This document shows positions 1-5,452 of a DNA stretch of 5,452 nucleotides, piece after piece. This DNA is from CAZUMH01 sp964621645 (GTDB lineage: Bacteria > Zhuqueibacterota > QNDG01 > JAGLOF01): NCBI GenBank assembly GCA_964621645.1, contig CAZUMH010000147.1, forward strand, positions 1 to 5,452, written 5' to 3'. Made by a program: the position numbers and the translations under genes. The notes below the pieces were generated by a model, which was not told where the DNA came from, searched no databases, and saw only the letters and a list, made by a program, of their open reading frames with translations. The stretch's first letter is position 1, and each line of letters begins with the position of its first letter.

Positions 1-403
1 TATCCAAATACTGCTCATTGCCGCTGGCGGTACTTTGCAGGATTACCTTCACTTTTCGCGTCCTGTCTCCGGTCTGATATTTAATGGCGCGTTTGACAAC
101 GATGTATGATTGTTCTGAAATGACCCTAAGGATCAGTTTCTGGTACTCAATTTGAGCGGTGAGCATGTTGTTTCTGGACTGATCAAAATCATTTTTAGAA
201 ATGGCCTTCTGTTCATAAAGACCTTTATCGTTTTCAAACTGTTCTTTTGCCGTTTCATAGGCTGCCTGAGCCTTTTTTAAGTCAAGCAGCAAGGTTGCCT
301 GGTCGGTTCCGGAACGCTGGGCCTGGCACGGGATAACAGATAAAAAAGCCAGGCACAGGGCGTATACCATTGATTTTTTCAGATGACGGATATAGGTAGT
401 CAT
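1..403 (-). CDS. Exported coiled-coil protein resembling the hairpin of HlyD-type membrane-fusion adaptors (partial, C-terminus beyond the left edge)
   Basis: The open frame starts at the ATG at 403-401 and reads without a stop to the left edge, giving 134 residues. A GGGAG ribosome binding site lies 10 nt upstream (414-418). Residues 1-28 form a signal peptide: basic start (RHLKK), hydrophobic core around 12-24, and a likely signal peptidase I site after CQA28. Residues about 34-94 are two heptad-like helices around a turn with the sequence LYEQKAISKNDFDQSR (62-77). This is the pattern seen at the tip of the alpha-hairpin of HlyD/AcrA-type periplasmic adaptors. From about residue 98 the chain becomes beta-like (IVVKRAIKYQ, KVKVILQS). 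It lies 33 bp after the TolC-family gene in the same direction, so it is probably co-transcribed and part of the same export machinery in the periplasm. Oddly, the hairpin follows the signal peptide directly, with no lipoyl-type half-domain before it. It may therefore be an accessory hairpin protein rather than a full adaptor. The gene and its export are clear; the adaptor role is inferred. Confidence 0.75.
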   Translation of the reverse strand, partial: MTTYIRHLKKSMVYALCLAFLSVIPCQAQRSGTDQATLLLDLKKAQAAYETAKEQFENDKGLYEQKAISKNDFDQSRNNMLTAQIEYQKLILRVISEQSYIVVKRAIKYQTGDRTRKVKVILQSTASGNEQYLD

Positions 404-436
404 AATTCTTAATCTCCCGGTTAGGTGCGGAATCGA

Positions 437-1978
437 TTACTGATTGATTGTAAAAAAATCTTCCCGTAAATAGCTTCTACTATTTTCAAAATCCCACAGC
501 GTTTTCCGTTTTAAATCGGCCAAAGATAATTGATAGGTGATATAGGCATCCAGATAGTCGAGCCGGGCCTGGGCCAGTCGTTCCTGCTGGCGTGAGAGGT
601 CCTGGCTGGAGATATCGCCGTTTTCAAACCGTATCCGGCTGATTTGATAGCTGCGTTGGGCCACATCCTGGTTCCTTTTATGAATCTCCAGTCTGTTTTG
701 GGCTTCCTTGACACTCCTGACAACATCTCGTACTTCTTTAACAATAGTGACCCTTAAATTTTCTTTAGTAAGTTCCTGCTGACGTAACGTGGCCGTTTCC
801 TGCTGTACCCGTTCTCTTCCCCTGCCCCAGTCGAAAATCGGATATGACAGGGTGAACGTGACGCCTCTATTGGGAGGCCGGTCATTAATATTGTTGAATG
901 ATGACTGAAACAGCTCATCCGTTGTCCCTGTACCCAGGGTGCTGACACCGGTGATGTCATAATAGGCGGTAATCTCTCCCGATAATTCCCTTATGCGCCG
1001 GGCCCGGTCCAGTTCTATCTGCTGAAGTTTTATGGCGTAGTCACTTTCTTTGAGTTCCAGCCGGTTTTCCAGGGCCGAGTGAATAGCGTTCTGCAGATCG
1101 ACGGTTACAGTGTCATAAACCAGATCCGTGACAATGCTGATTTTTTCGGACAGATCGAGTCCGATCAGCTGTTTCAGGTCGTCTTTGCGGCGCTCAAGCT
1201 CGTTGATGGCCTGAGATAAATCGGCCTGGTTGGTCGCGTTGTCCACTTCGCTGATAAGCACATCCCCTTCAGGAATGCGTCCTGATTTTGCCAGGAGCTG
1301 GGCGATGCGCAACGATTCCTCTGAATGTGAAAGTTTTTCCCTGGCAATTTCGACATTGCGTGTAGCCCGGTAAACTCTGTAAAATTCATTGGTAACATTA
1401 TAGATAATATTCATCTGTTCACGGGTGAAAACACTGGACGTCCGCTCCAGCTGATAGCGGGCTTCGTCCAGGTTTTCATCCAGAGTATTTCGGGTGAATA
1501 GGGGTTGGGAAAAACTCAGGCTGAGACTTGTGTAGGCCTGATTGTTTTTCAGTTGGGTATAGTCCTGCAGAGCCAAGGTGCTGATCTGGTTATCACGATA
1601 CATGAGGGTTCTTAAGGCGAAGTTGCCGCCCGTCGGAAGGGGATAGGTAAACTGCACGTTGCCGCCGGTCTGCATGGATCCGAAAGAGTTATACACTGGG
1701 AGGCCATCGGCGCGTTGCACCGAGATTACATTTTCATTCCATTGGGGAGCGAATAAAGTGAAATCCATCCGCGGTCGAAACATAGCTTGCCTGAAGCGAA
1801 AATAGTGAAGCACCGAGTTCTTTTCTTCCTGGTACGATTTGACCGTGAAACTCTGACCCAGAGCGATACGCACCGTTTCATCATAGGTGAGAACTCGTTC
1901 CTGTTGTCCCCAAAGGGTGTTAGCGGATGTCAAATACAACAATAGGCAGAACATGATAGAACGAGATATGGTACACAT
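437..1978 (-). CDS. TolC-family outer-membrane efflux protein
   Basis: This complete 513-residue protein falls in or slightly above the usual 400-500 residue range of the outer membrane efflux protein (OEP) family. The family forms trimeric channels through the outer membrane and periplasm that serve ABC, RND or MFS pumps through HlyD-type adaptors. Residues 1-24 are a signal peptide (core IMFCLLLYL) with probable cleavage after LWG24. Two OEP-type repeats are visible. The first has a membrane strand (SLSLSFSQPLF, 151-161) followed by long helices with the typical AKSGRIPEGDVLISEVD stretch (230-246). The second has the family hallmark LSYPIFDWGRGRERV (377-391), then helices with RFENGDISSQDLSRQQERL (450-468). 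The N-terminal part, about 70-160, is rich in beta and glycine and probably contributes to the barrel. The start is supported by AAGGAG 6 nt upstream (1985-1990). The family is certain. The transported substrate cannot be read from the sequence, and I give no gene symbol because the many TolC paralogues are not distinguishable here. Confidence 0.95.
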   Translation of the reverse strand: MCTISRSIMFCLLLYLTSANTLWGQQERVLTYDETVRIALGQSFTVKSYQEEKNSVLHYFRFRQAMFRPRMDFTLFAPQWNENVISVQRADGLPVYNSFGSMQTGGNVQFTYPLPTGGNFALRTLMYRDNQISTLALQDYTQLKNNQAYTSLSLSFSQPLFTRNTLDENLDEARYQLERTSSVFTREQMNIIYNVTNEFYRVYRATRNVEIAREKLSHSEESLRIAQLLAKSGRIPEGDVLISEVDNATNQADLSQAINELERRKDDLKQLIGLDLSEKISIVTDLVYDTVTVDLQNAIHSALENRLELKESDYAIKLQQIELDRARRIRELSGEITAYYDITGVSTLGTGTTDELFQSSFNNINDRPPNRGVTFTLSYPIFDWGRGRERVQQETATLRQQELTKENLRVTIVKEVRDVVRSVKEAQNRLEIHKRNQDVAQRSYQISRIRFENGDISSQDLSRQQERLAQARLDYLDAYITYQLSLADLKRKTLWDFENSRSYLREDFFTINQ

Positions 1979-2059
1979 GAATAACTCCTTTTCCGGGTAG
2001 TAATCGCCTTGCGCTGTGCAAAAGCAAATGCTATACCAGCAGGATGATGGTTTGATATA

Positions 2060-2088
2060 AGTATAAGTGAATATGGCAGTTATGAAAT
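2060..2088 (-). promoter_or_regulatory. Possible sigma70-type promoter for the efflux operon
   Basis: On the minus strand, TATACT (2065-2060, five of six matches to TATAAT) lies 17 nt after ATTTCA (2088-2083, three of six matches to TTGACA). Transcription would begin near 2052 and leave a leader of about 75 nt before the tolC start. The -10 is good but the -35 is poor, so another promoter in the region or an activator may be involved. Confidence 0.3.
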
Positions 2089-2246
2089 GGCGTTCTTATG
2101 GTGAACAACGGTAGCCGGGTAAGGGGTTGCCCAATTCGCGTGTACTCTTTTACCCCTATTCGGTACCAGCAAATTTTTTGACAATCAGGAAAGTGTCCTT
2201 AATACCGGAAGGAAACGGCAGCTGGAAAATAATCACTTTTTACAGA

Positions 2247-2261
2247 AGTTAAAAATTAACT
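2247..2261 (-). terminator. AT-rich inverted repeat just after the GH-like gene, possible weak terminator
   Basis: AGTTAA and TTAACT form perfect 6-bp arms around a 3-nt loop, starting a few bases after the stop codon of the GH-like gene. The position suits a terminator or a 3'-end stabilising hairpin. However, the stem is almost all A-T and no run of T follows it on the minus strand, so intrinsic termination here would be weak. Confidence 0.25.
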
Positions 2262-2266
2262 ATTTA

Positions 2267-4195
2267 TCACAATCTTTGTAATTTTTGGCCCTTTATATAC
2301 GCATAGACCGACAGAGTGTGCGTCTTTGGTACAGTTAAACTCCCGGCCAGTTCACCCTGGTAAGAACCCCCTGGACGAGCTGGAGTCAGCAGATAGAGGG
2401 TCTTATTCTGCTGTCTGATTTGGCCGCCGATTGCTCCCTTGGGAACAGTGAAAAGAGGCGTCACGGCTTCAGCGGGCAACGAGTCCGGTTCTTCCGGTTT
2501 AAAACAGGGGGGAATCCCCTGTTTAATTTTTTTACCGGAGGAGGTAAACGCTGGAGCATCACCACCTAAAAAGATTGGAAAGCCGGCTTCAGCCAGACGG
2601 TTGAGCAAGTCCAAAATTTCGGGAGAAACCACCTTGGGGAAGGGATAAATAATCCGGCGATACACTCTTCCCCTGTTTCTCAGGCTATCCTCGCTGATTC
2701 CTGTCGGCTCCAGGGCGGTACTGCTGAGCAGATCAAGCTGAATGTTCTTACGTACCAGCCAGTCGATAAGCCCGTTTAGGGTCCCGGACATGCGGATTGC
2801 TTCTGTCGACGGGGCCACAGCCAGCGACTCGGTCGGATAAATGAGAAGCGTATCGCAGTCCAGAGAAGAGGATCCAATTATTGACCGGGCTGCGATTAAG
2901 TCCTCGGGAAGATCGGAGAGAATTACGTTCCCGGCTATGGTCTCTCCTGCTCCAATGGAGTTCAGGGCAAGGAGGCGGGCGGCCCAGAGAGAAAGGCGTT
3001 TATCCGTTGTTCCTCCCGGCAGGGACAGGAGGGCTCTCTTCTCCTTGCTGAGGAGCGCCAGACTCCGCAGCAGCACAAGACGAACCAGAAAGTCCCGGGG
3101 GAGATCATCCTCTTCTATCCTATCGAAGACGATATCGGCCCGCCCGGCTTTGTTCCAGCGATCCAGGTTGCCGGAAAGCCGCAGCAAAGGTTCACTGTTC
3201 TTGCTCCCCCCCAGGGAGTATCCGACCCTTGTGGATGGGAAGAAGCAATGCATCATGCTGTGGAAATCCCTTCGCGTATCCAGGGTTATACTTTCCAGGA
3301 AATTATAATATTCGGCTCTGACGGCAAGATGCCTGTCGTCGTCCACCGGAAGAATAAGGGAATAGAGAAAGTCGCGCAGATCATAACGGTATTCGGCTTT
3401 GAAACTATTATATAAGGAAATGCCGGTCGGCAATAGTCCCGGAAGAGCAAGGGGGCCTCCTTCTCCCCAGGTCAGTCCATCGATATGGGTACAACCGTCG
3501 AACAGCTGTTCAATGAATACGGATAAAAGATCGTTGCTCTCACGACCGAAGTAATCGAAAAGATTTGATGAAAAGAACGGGAAAGCGCATACCCACCATT
3601 TCTCTTCATCCGGCACTTGTACATTTCCAAAGATGCGGCACTCCCTCGCGTTCAGGTCAAAACAGGAGGAGATTTCCGGAGTAATATCTCTTACCGTTGT
3701 CGAAAGAATCGCTCCATCCTTGCGCTGGAAAAGGAAGACTTTTTCCACTTTTTCCGGTATGAGCAATACCGCGCGTTCCTGCAGTTCCGGATAGGAGCCC
3801 GGATTTTTCCAGTGAAAAGAGAGGGAAAACCGGCCCTGATTTACCCGGGCGAGATGGGGAGCCGCGCTTGTCGGGCTGGATCCGCAGATGAGAAAGCCTG
3901 CGGTCTCTCCTGTAGGACCTATATAGAAGCGCGAGTGCTGCCTGGGATCGGCGTGGAACCAAAAATGGATGTCCCGGACCTTGGCCCATTGGCTGACTCT
4001 GGCGATGGCTCGGACAACCGCCCGGTCATTAAAACCGTAATGACTGTTTTGCAGCACGACCCGGACCCGATCTATCCCTTGCCGCCGAAAAGTTACCAGC
4101 CGCTCTTTCAATTCAGCCTGGTGTTCGATCTCCCAATCCGACCATATCCAGGTCACGGCTCGTGTTTGAAAATTCCCTGAGGACTTGGGGTTCAT
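2267..4195 (-). CDS. Divergent GH106/GH42-like TIM-barrel glycoside hydrolase-related protein, probably cytoplasmic
   Basis: The protein is 642 residues. It has no signal peptide or membrane segment, so a cytoplasmic location is likely. The start is fixed by AAGGAG 6 nt upstream of the ATG. I do not recognise an exact family, but its plan resembles GH106-type alpha-L-rhamnosidases. A first barrel strand with tryptophans (TWIWSDWE, 15-22) precedes a helix and RQGIDRVRVVL (38-48). Around 237-247, HIDGLTWGEGG sits where those enzymes carry an acidic pair after a strand. Then comes a helical part, FKAEYRYDLRDFLYSL (265-280), like their 'F..R.GYDL..YL' stretch. Residues about 447-548 form a Rossmann-like domain (DTLLIYPTESLAVAP, 448-462; RIIYPFPKVVSPEILDLLNRL, 514-534; FPIFLGGDAP, 539-548), similar to the domain after the barrel in GH42 and GH106. 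The protein ends about 94 residues later, well short of the roughly 900-1100 residues common in GH106, so the C-terminal beta-sandwich modules seem to be absent. A second catalytic acid is not obvious. It could be an enzyme with altered specificity or a non-catalytic relative. It has its own transcription unit and is divergent from the propeller gene. Confidence 0.6.
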   Translation of the reverse strand: MNPKSSGNFQTRAVTWIWSDWEIEHQAELKERLVTFRRQGIDRVRVVLQNSHYGFNDRAVVRAIARVSQWAKVRDIHFWFHADPRQHSRFYIGPTGETAGFLICGSSPTSAAPHLARVNQGRFSLSFHWKNPGSYPELQERAVLLIPEKVEKVFLFQRKDGAILSTTVRDITPEISSCFDLNARECRIFGNVQVPDEEKWWVCAFPFFSSNLFDYFGRESNDLLSVFIEQLFDGCTHIDGLTWGEGGPLALPGLLPTGISLYNSFKAEYRYDLRDFLYSLILPVDDDRHLAVRAEYYNFLESITLDTRRDFHSMMHCFFPSTRVGYSLGGSKNSEPLLRLSGNLDRWNKAGRADIVFDRIEEDDLPRDFLVRLVLLRSLALLSKEKRALLSLPGGTTDKRLSLWAARLLALNSIGAGETIAGNVILSDLPEDLIAARSIIGSSSLDCDTLLIYPTESLAVAPSTEAIRMSGTLNGLIDWLVRKNIQLDLLSSTALEPTGISEDSLRNRGRVYRRIIYPFPKVVSPEILDLLNRLAEAGFPIFLGGDAPAFTSSGKKIKQGIPPCFKPEEPDSLPAEAVTPLFTVPKGAIGGQIRQQNKTLYLLTPARPGGSYQGELAGSLTVPKTHTLSVYAYIKGQKLQRL

Positions 4196-4201
4196 TGGAG
4201 T

Positions 4202-4207
4202 CTCCTT
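4202..4207 (-). promoter_or_regulatory. Ribosome binding site that fixes the GH-like start
   Basis: AAGGAG on the minus strand lies 6 nt before the ATG at 4195-4193. This supports a start without a signal peptide and argues against a longer exported form. Confidence 0.75.
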
Positions 4208-4266
4208 GCGATCAGACCACTGCGATACATGAAAAAATAGGGGTGCCGCACTACAAATTCAAGGTG

Positions 4267-4284
4267 TTTTTTCAGATGAAAAAA
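4267..4284. repeat. Perfect AT-rich inverted repeat, possible operator
   Basis: Six T then CA, a GA centre, then TG and six A form perfect 8-bp arms with a 2-nt centre. It ends 4 bp before the -35 of the rightward promoter. The symmetry fits binding by a dimeric regulator. The A-run could also act as an UP-element, binding the RNA polymerase alpha subunit. As RNA it would be a weak hairpin, so a DNA-level role is more likely. Confidence 0.4.
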
Positions 4285-4288
4285 GCGG

Positions 4289-4317
4289 TTGAAACTAAAG
4301 ATTTGAACTGTTACATT
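4289..4317 (+). promoter_or_regulatory. Probable sigma70-type promoter of the VPS10/Asp-box gene
   Basis: TTGAAA (4289-4294, five of six matches to TTGACA) is followed after exactly 17 bp by TACATT (4312-4317, four of six matches to TATAAT). The start of transcription would fall near 4324 and give a leader of about 79 nt. This is the best promoter match in the window. Confidence 0.5.
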
Positions 4318-4388
4318 GAATCGGACATTAACAAATTGATTCCTCATCCAGAATCATACTCTTTTACCCAGAATATTTCCAAAAATCT

Positions 4389-4394
4389 AGGAGG
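4389..4394 (+). promoter_or_regulatory. Strong ribosome binding site of the VPS10/Asp-box gene
   Basis: AGGAGG, a full match to the anti-Shine-Dalgarno sequence, lies 8 nt before the ATG at 4403. It selects this start over upstream ATG codons in other frames and predicts efficient translation. Confidence 0.85.
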
Positions 4395-4402
4395 ATTCAC
4401 CC

Positions 4403-5452
4403 ATGAAAAGACGTTTGATCATTTCTTTTGGGTTGGTGTTTCTTTGTGCCGGAGCTCTACTGGCCCAGAAGAATGGAAAGAGCGACATCTTTAATTCCGG
4501 CACTTTTGCCGGATTGAAATTTCGCAGCATCGGACCGGCCTTTGCTTCGGGGCGTATCGCCGATTTCGTCGTTAATCCCGATGACCACAGTGAATATTAC
4601 GTGGCAGTGGCCTCTGGACACATCTGGAAGACGACCAACCACGGACTTACTTTCTCGCCTGTGTTTGACAACTATGGTTCCTATTCCATCGGCTGTCTGG
4701 CCATGGATCCCGACAATCATCAGGTAATCTGGGCGGGGACCGGTGAAAATAACAGCCAGCGGGCCCTAGGCTATGGAGACGGGGTGTACAAGAGTGTAAA
4801 TGGAGGCAAGAGCTGGAAGAACATGGGATTGAAATCCTCCCGGCAGATTGGCAAGATTCTTATTGATCCCCGTGATCCGGATGTGGTCTATGTCGCTTGC
4901 GAAGGCTCGGTCTGGGGATCGGGCGGTGAACGGGGACTCTACAAGACCACCGACGGAGGAAAAACCTGGAATGCTGTCCTGACCATCAGCGAGAACACCG
5001 GGGTTTCCGATATCGTGATGGATCCCCGCGATCCGGATGTTATCTACGCTGCGTCACATCAGAGGCGGAGGCATGTATTTACTAAAATAGACGGCGGACC
5101 CGAAACAGCCGTCTACAAAACCACGGATGGCGGCAAGGAGTGGCGTAAATTGACATCGGGCCTGCCTTCAGGCGATAAGGGAGCCATCGGATTTGCCATT
5201 TCACCGGTGAATCCCGATGTTGTTTACGCGGTAATCGAGGCGCAGGGCTCCAGCGGCGGATTCTTCCGCAGTGAAAACCGGGGAGAGACCTGGAGCAAGA
5301 TGAATTCTCAGGTCTCAACCAGCCCCCAATACTACAATGAACTTTTCTGCGATCCTTGCGATGTCGACAAAGTCTACTCAATGGATACGATTGCCAAGGT
5401 CACCGAGGATGGAGGGAAAACCTGGAGAGCCGTAGGCAATAATGGACGCCAT
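4403..5452 (+). CDS. Exported VPS10/sortilin-like BNR/Asp-box beta-propeller protein (partial, C-terminus beyond the right edge)
   Basis: The frame is open for 350 codons to the right edge. Residues 1-21 are a signal peptide (MKRRLIISFG then a hydrophobic core) with likely cleavage after LLA21, so the protein is exported. The mature part is a chain of propeller blades. Each joins a 'DPxDPDVVYxA' strand (58, 102, 155, 207, 267 and 317) to an Asp-box of the type S/T-x-D-x-G-x-T-W: TTNHGLTF at 77-84 (degenerate), SVNGGKSW at 131, TTDGGKTW at 182, TTDGGKEW at 240, SENRGETW at 290 and TEDGGKTW at 334. Stretches such as RSIGPAFASGRI (41-52), GTGENNSQR (112-120) and HQRRRHVFTKIDGGPE (219-234) match the bacterial family annotated as VPS10 or sortilin-N domain 'glycosyl hydrolase'. 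Those proteins are typically about 1000 residues, so roughly two thirds is missing here. Despite the name, hydrolase activity is mostly unproven; ligand, peptide or glycan binding is as likely. The family assignment is firm and the biological role is unknown. Confidence 0.92.
   Translation, partial: MKRRLIISFGLVFLCAGALLAQKNGKSDIFNSGTFAGLKFRSIGPAFASGRIADFVVNPDDHSEYYVAVASGHIWKTTNHGLTFSPVFDNYGSYSIGCLAMDPDNHQVIWAGTGENNSQRALGYGDGVYKSVNGGKSWKNMGLKSSRQIGKILIDPRDPDVVYVACEGSVWGSGGERGLYKTTDGGKTWNAVLTISENTGVSDIVMDPRDPDVIYAASHQRRRHVFTKIDGGPETAVYKTTDGGKEWRKLTSGLPSGDKGAIGFAISPVNPDVVYAVIEAQGSSGGFFRSENRGETWSKMNSQVSTSPQYYNELFCDPCDVDKVYSMDTIAKVTEDGGKTWRAVGNNGRH

Larger units (their letters stand above)
1979..2266. 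other. Non-coding region between the GH-like gene and the efflux operon
   Basis: This 288-bp stretch separates two genes on the minus strand and carries no credible ORF of its own. It contains an AT-rich inverted repeat immediately after the GH-like gene, an inverted repeat with arms GGGTAA and TTACCC at 2117-2122 and 2150-2155, a weak promoter-like pair for the efflux genes, and the tolC ribosome binding site. Its length suggests that the efflux operon has its own promoter rather than depending on read-through from the GH-like gene. Confidence 0.7.
4196..4402. other. Divergent intergenic control region
   Basis: These 207 bp separate two divergently transcribed genes and must hold promoters in both directions, plus both ribosome binding sites. 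A good rightward promoter and an 18-bp palindrome are visible. I found no convincing leftward -10/-35 pair for the GH-like gene, so its promoter is unresolved. The region is richer in A and T than the flanking genes, as expected for promoter DNA. Confidence 0.65.

Noticed and set aside
325..403. Lipoprotein signal in the adaptor-like protein (SVIPC)
   Set aside because: Proline directly before the cysteine does not fit a lipobox, and CQA followed by Q gives a normal signal peptidase I site.
2841..3308. Plus-strand open frame of 155 codons, very rich in arginine and serine
   Set aside because: It is a shadow of the GH-like gene. Its low-complexity RS-rich translation is typical of reading a coding gene backwards.
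3617..4180. Plus-strand open frame of 187 codons
   Set aside because: It lies entirely opposite the GH-like gene, has no ribosome binding site, and its composition (many R, P, S) is that of an antisense shadow. The minus-strand protein has recognisable structure.
4162..4494. Plus-strand frame crossing the divergent promoter region
   Set aside because: It is out of frame with the VPS10/Asp-box gene, overlaps the starts of both flanking genes, and has no ribosome binding site. The AGGAGG at 4389 clearly serves the ATG at 4403.
4457..4720. Minus-strand frame of 87 codons inside the propeller gene
   Set aside because: It is antisense to a strongly family-matching coding sequence and shows no motif or ribosome binding site.
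1..5452. tRNA, rRNA, CRISPR array, insertion sequence or phage signals
   Set aside because: Reading both strands by eye showed no spaced direct repeats of CRISPR type, no transposase or integrase motifs, and no cloverleaf-like segments. The only repeats are short inverted repeats and the blade repeats of the propeller.

Overview
The window comes from a diderm (Gram-negative-type) bacterium. It encodes a TolC-type outer-membrane channel protein and several exported proteins, uses strong AGGAG-type ribosome binding sites, and shows no introns or phage or transposon signals. The right-hand gene belongs to the long VPS10/sortilin-like 'BNR/Asp-box glycosyl hydrolase' family, which is especially abundant in Acidobacteriota, Aminicenantes-type lineages and some Bacteroidota-related phyla. 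I therefore lean towards an Acidobacteriota/Aminicenantes-like genome. That is an inference from family content, not from a marker gene.

Layout from left to right. (1) Positions 1-403, minus strand: the N-terminal 134 residues of an exported protein that looks like the coiled-coil hairpin of an HlyD-type membrane-fusion protein; it runs off the left edge. (2) Positions 437-1978, minus strand: a complete TolC-family outer-membrane efflux protein of 513 residues. It lies 33 bp upstream of gene 1, in the same direction, so the two are very probably co-transcribed as the start of an export operon whose remainder (other adaptors, an ABC or RND pump) would lie beyond the left edge. (3) Positions 1979-2266: a 288-bp non-coding stretch holding the probable tolC promoter, a short AT-rich inverted repeat just after the upstream gene, and a longer-range inverted repeat. 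(4) Positions 2267-4195, minus strand: a 642-residue protein without a signal peptide. Its plan resembles GH106/GH42-like TIM-barrel glycoside hydrolases (barrel followed by a Rossmann-like domain) but is short and divergent. (5) Positions 4196-4402: a divergent intergenic region with a sigma70-type promoter facing right and a perfect AT-rich inverted repeat next to it. (6) Positions 4403-5452, plus strand: the first 350 residues of the exported VPS10/Asp-box beta-propeller protein, cut by the right edge.

Functionally these look like three transcription units: an efflux operon (genes 1 and 2), a single carbohydrate-enzyme-like gene, and a large secreted propeller protein. The last two are divergently transcribed from a shared control region, but nothing in the sequence shows that they act together. 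I see no clear undescribed system. The points most worth following up are the adaptor-like protein that lacks the usual lipoyl half-domain before its hairpin, the divergent GH106-like protein, and the palindrome in the divergent promoter region.
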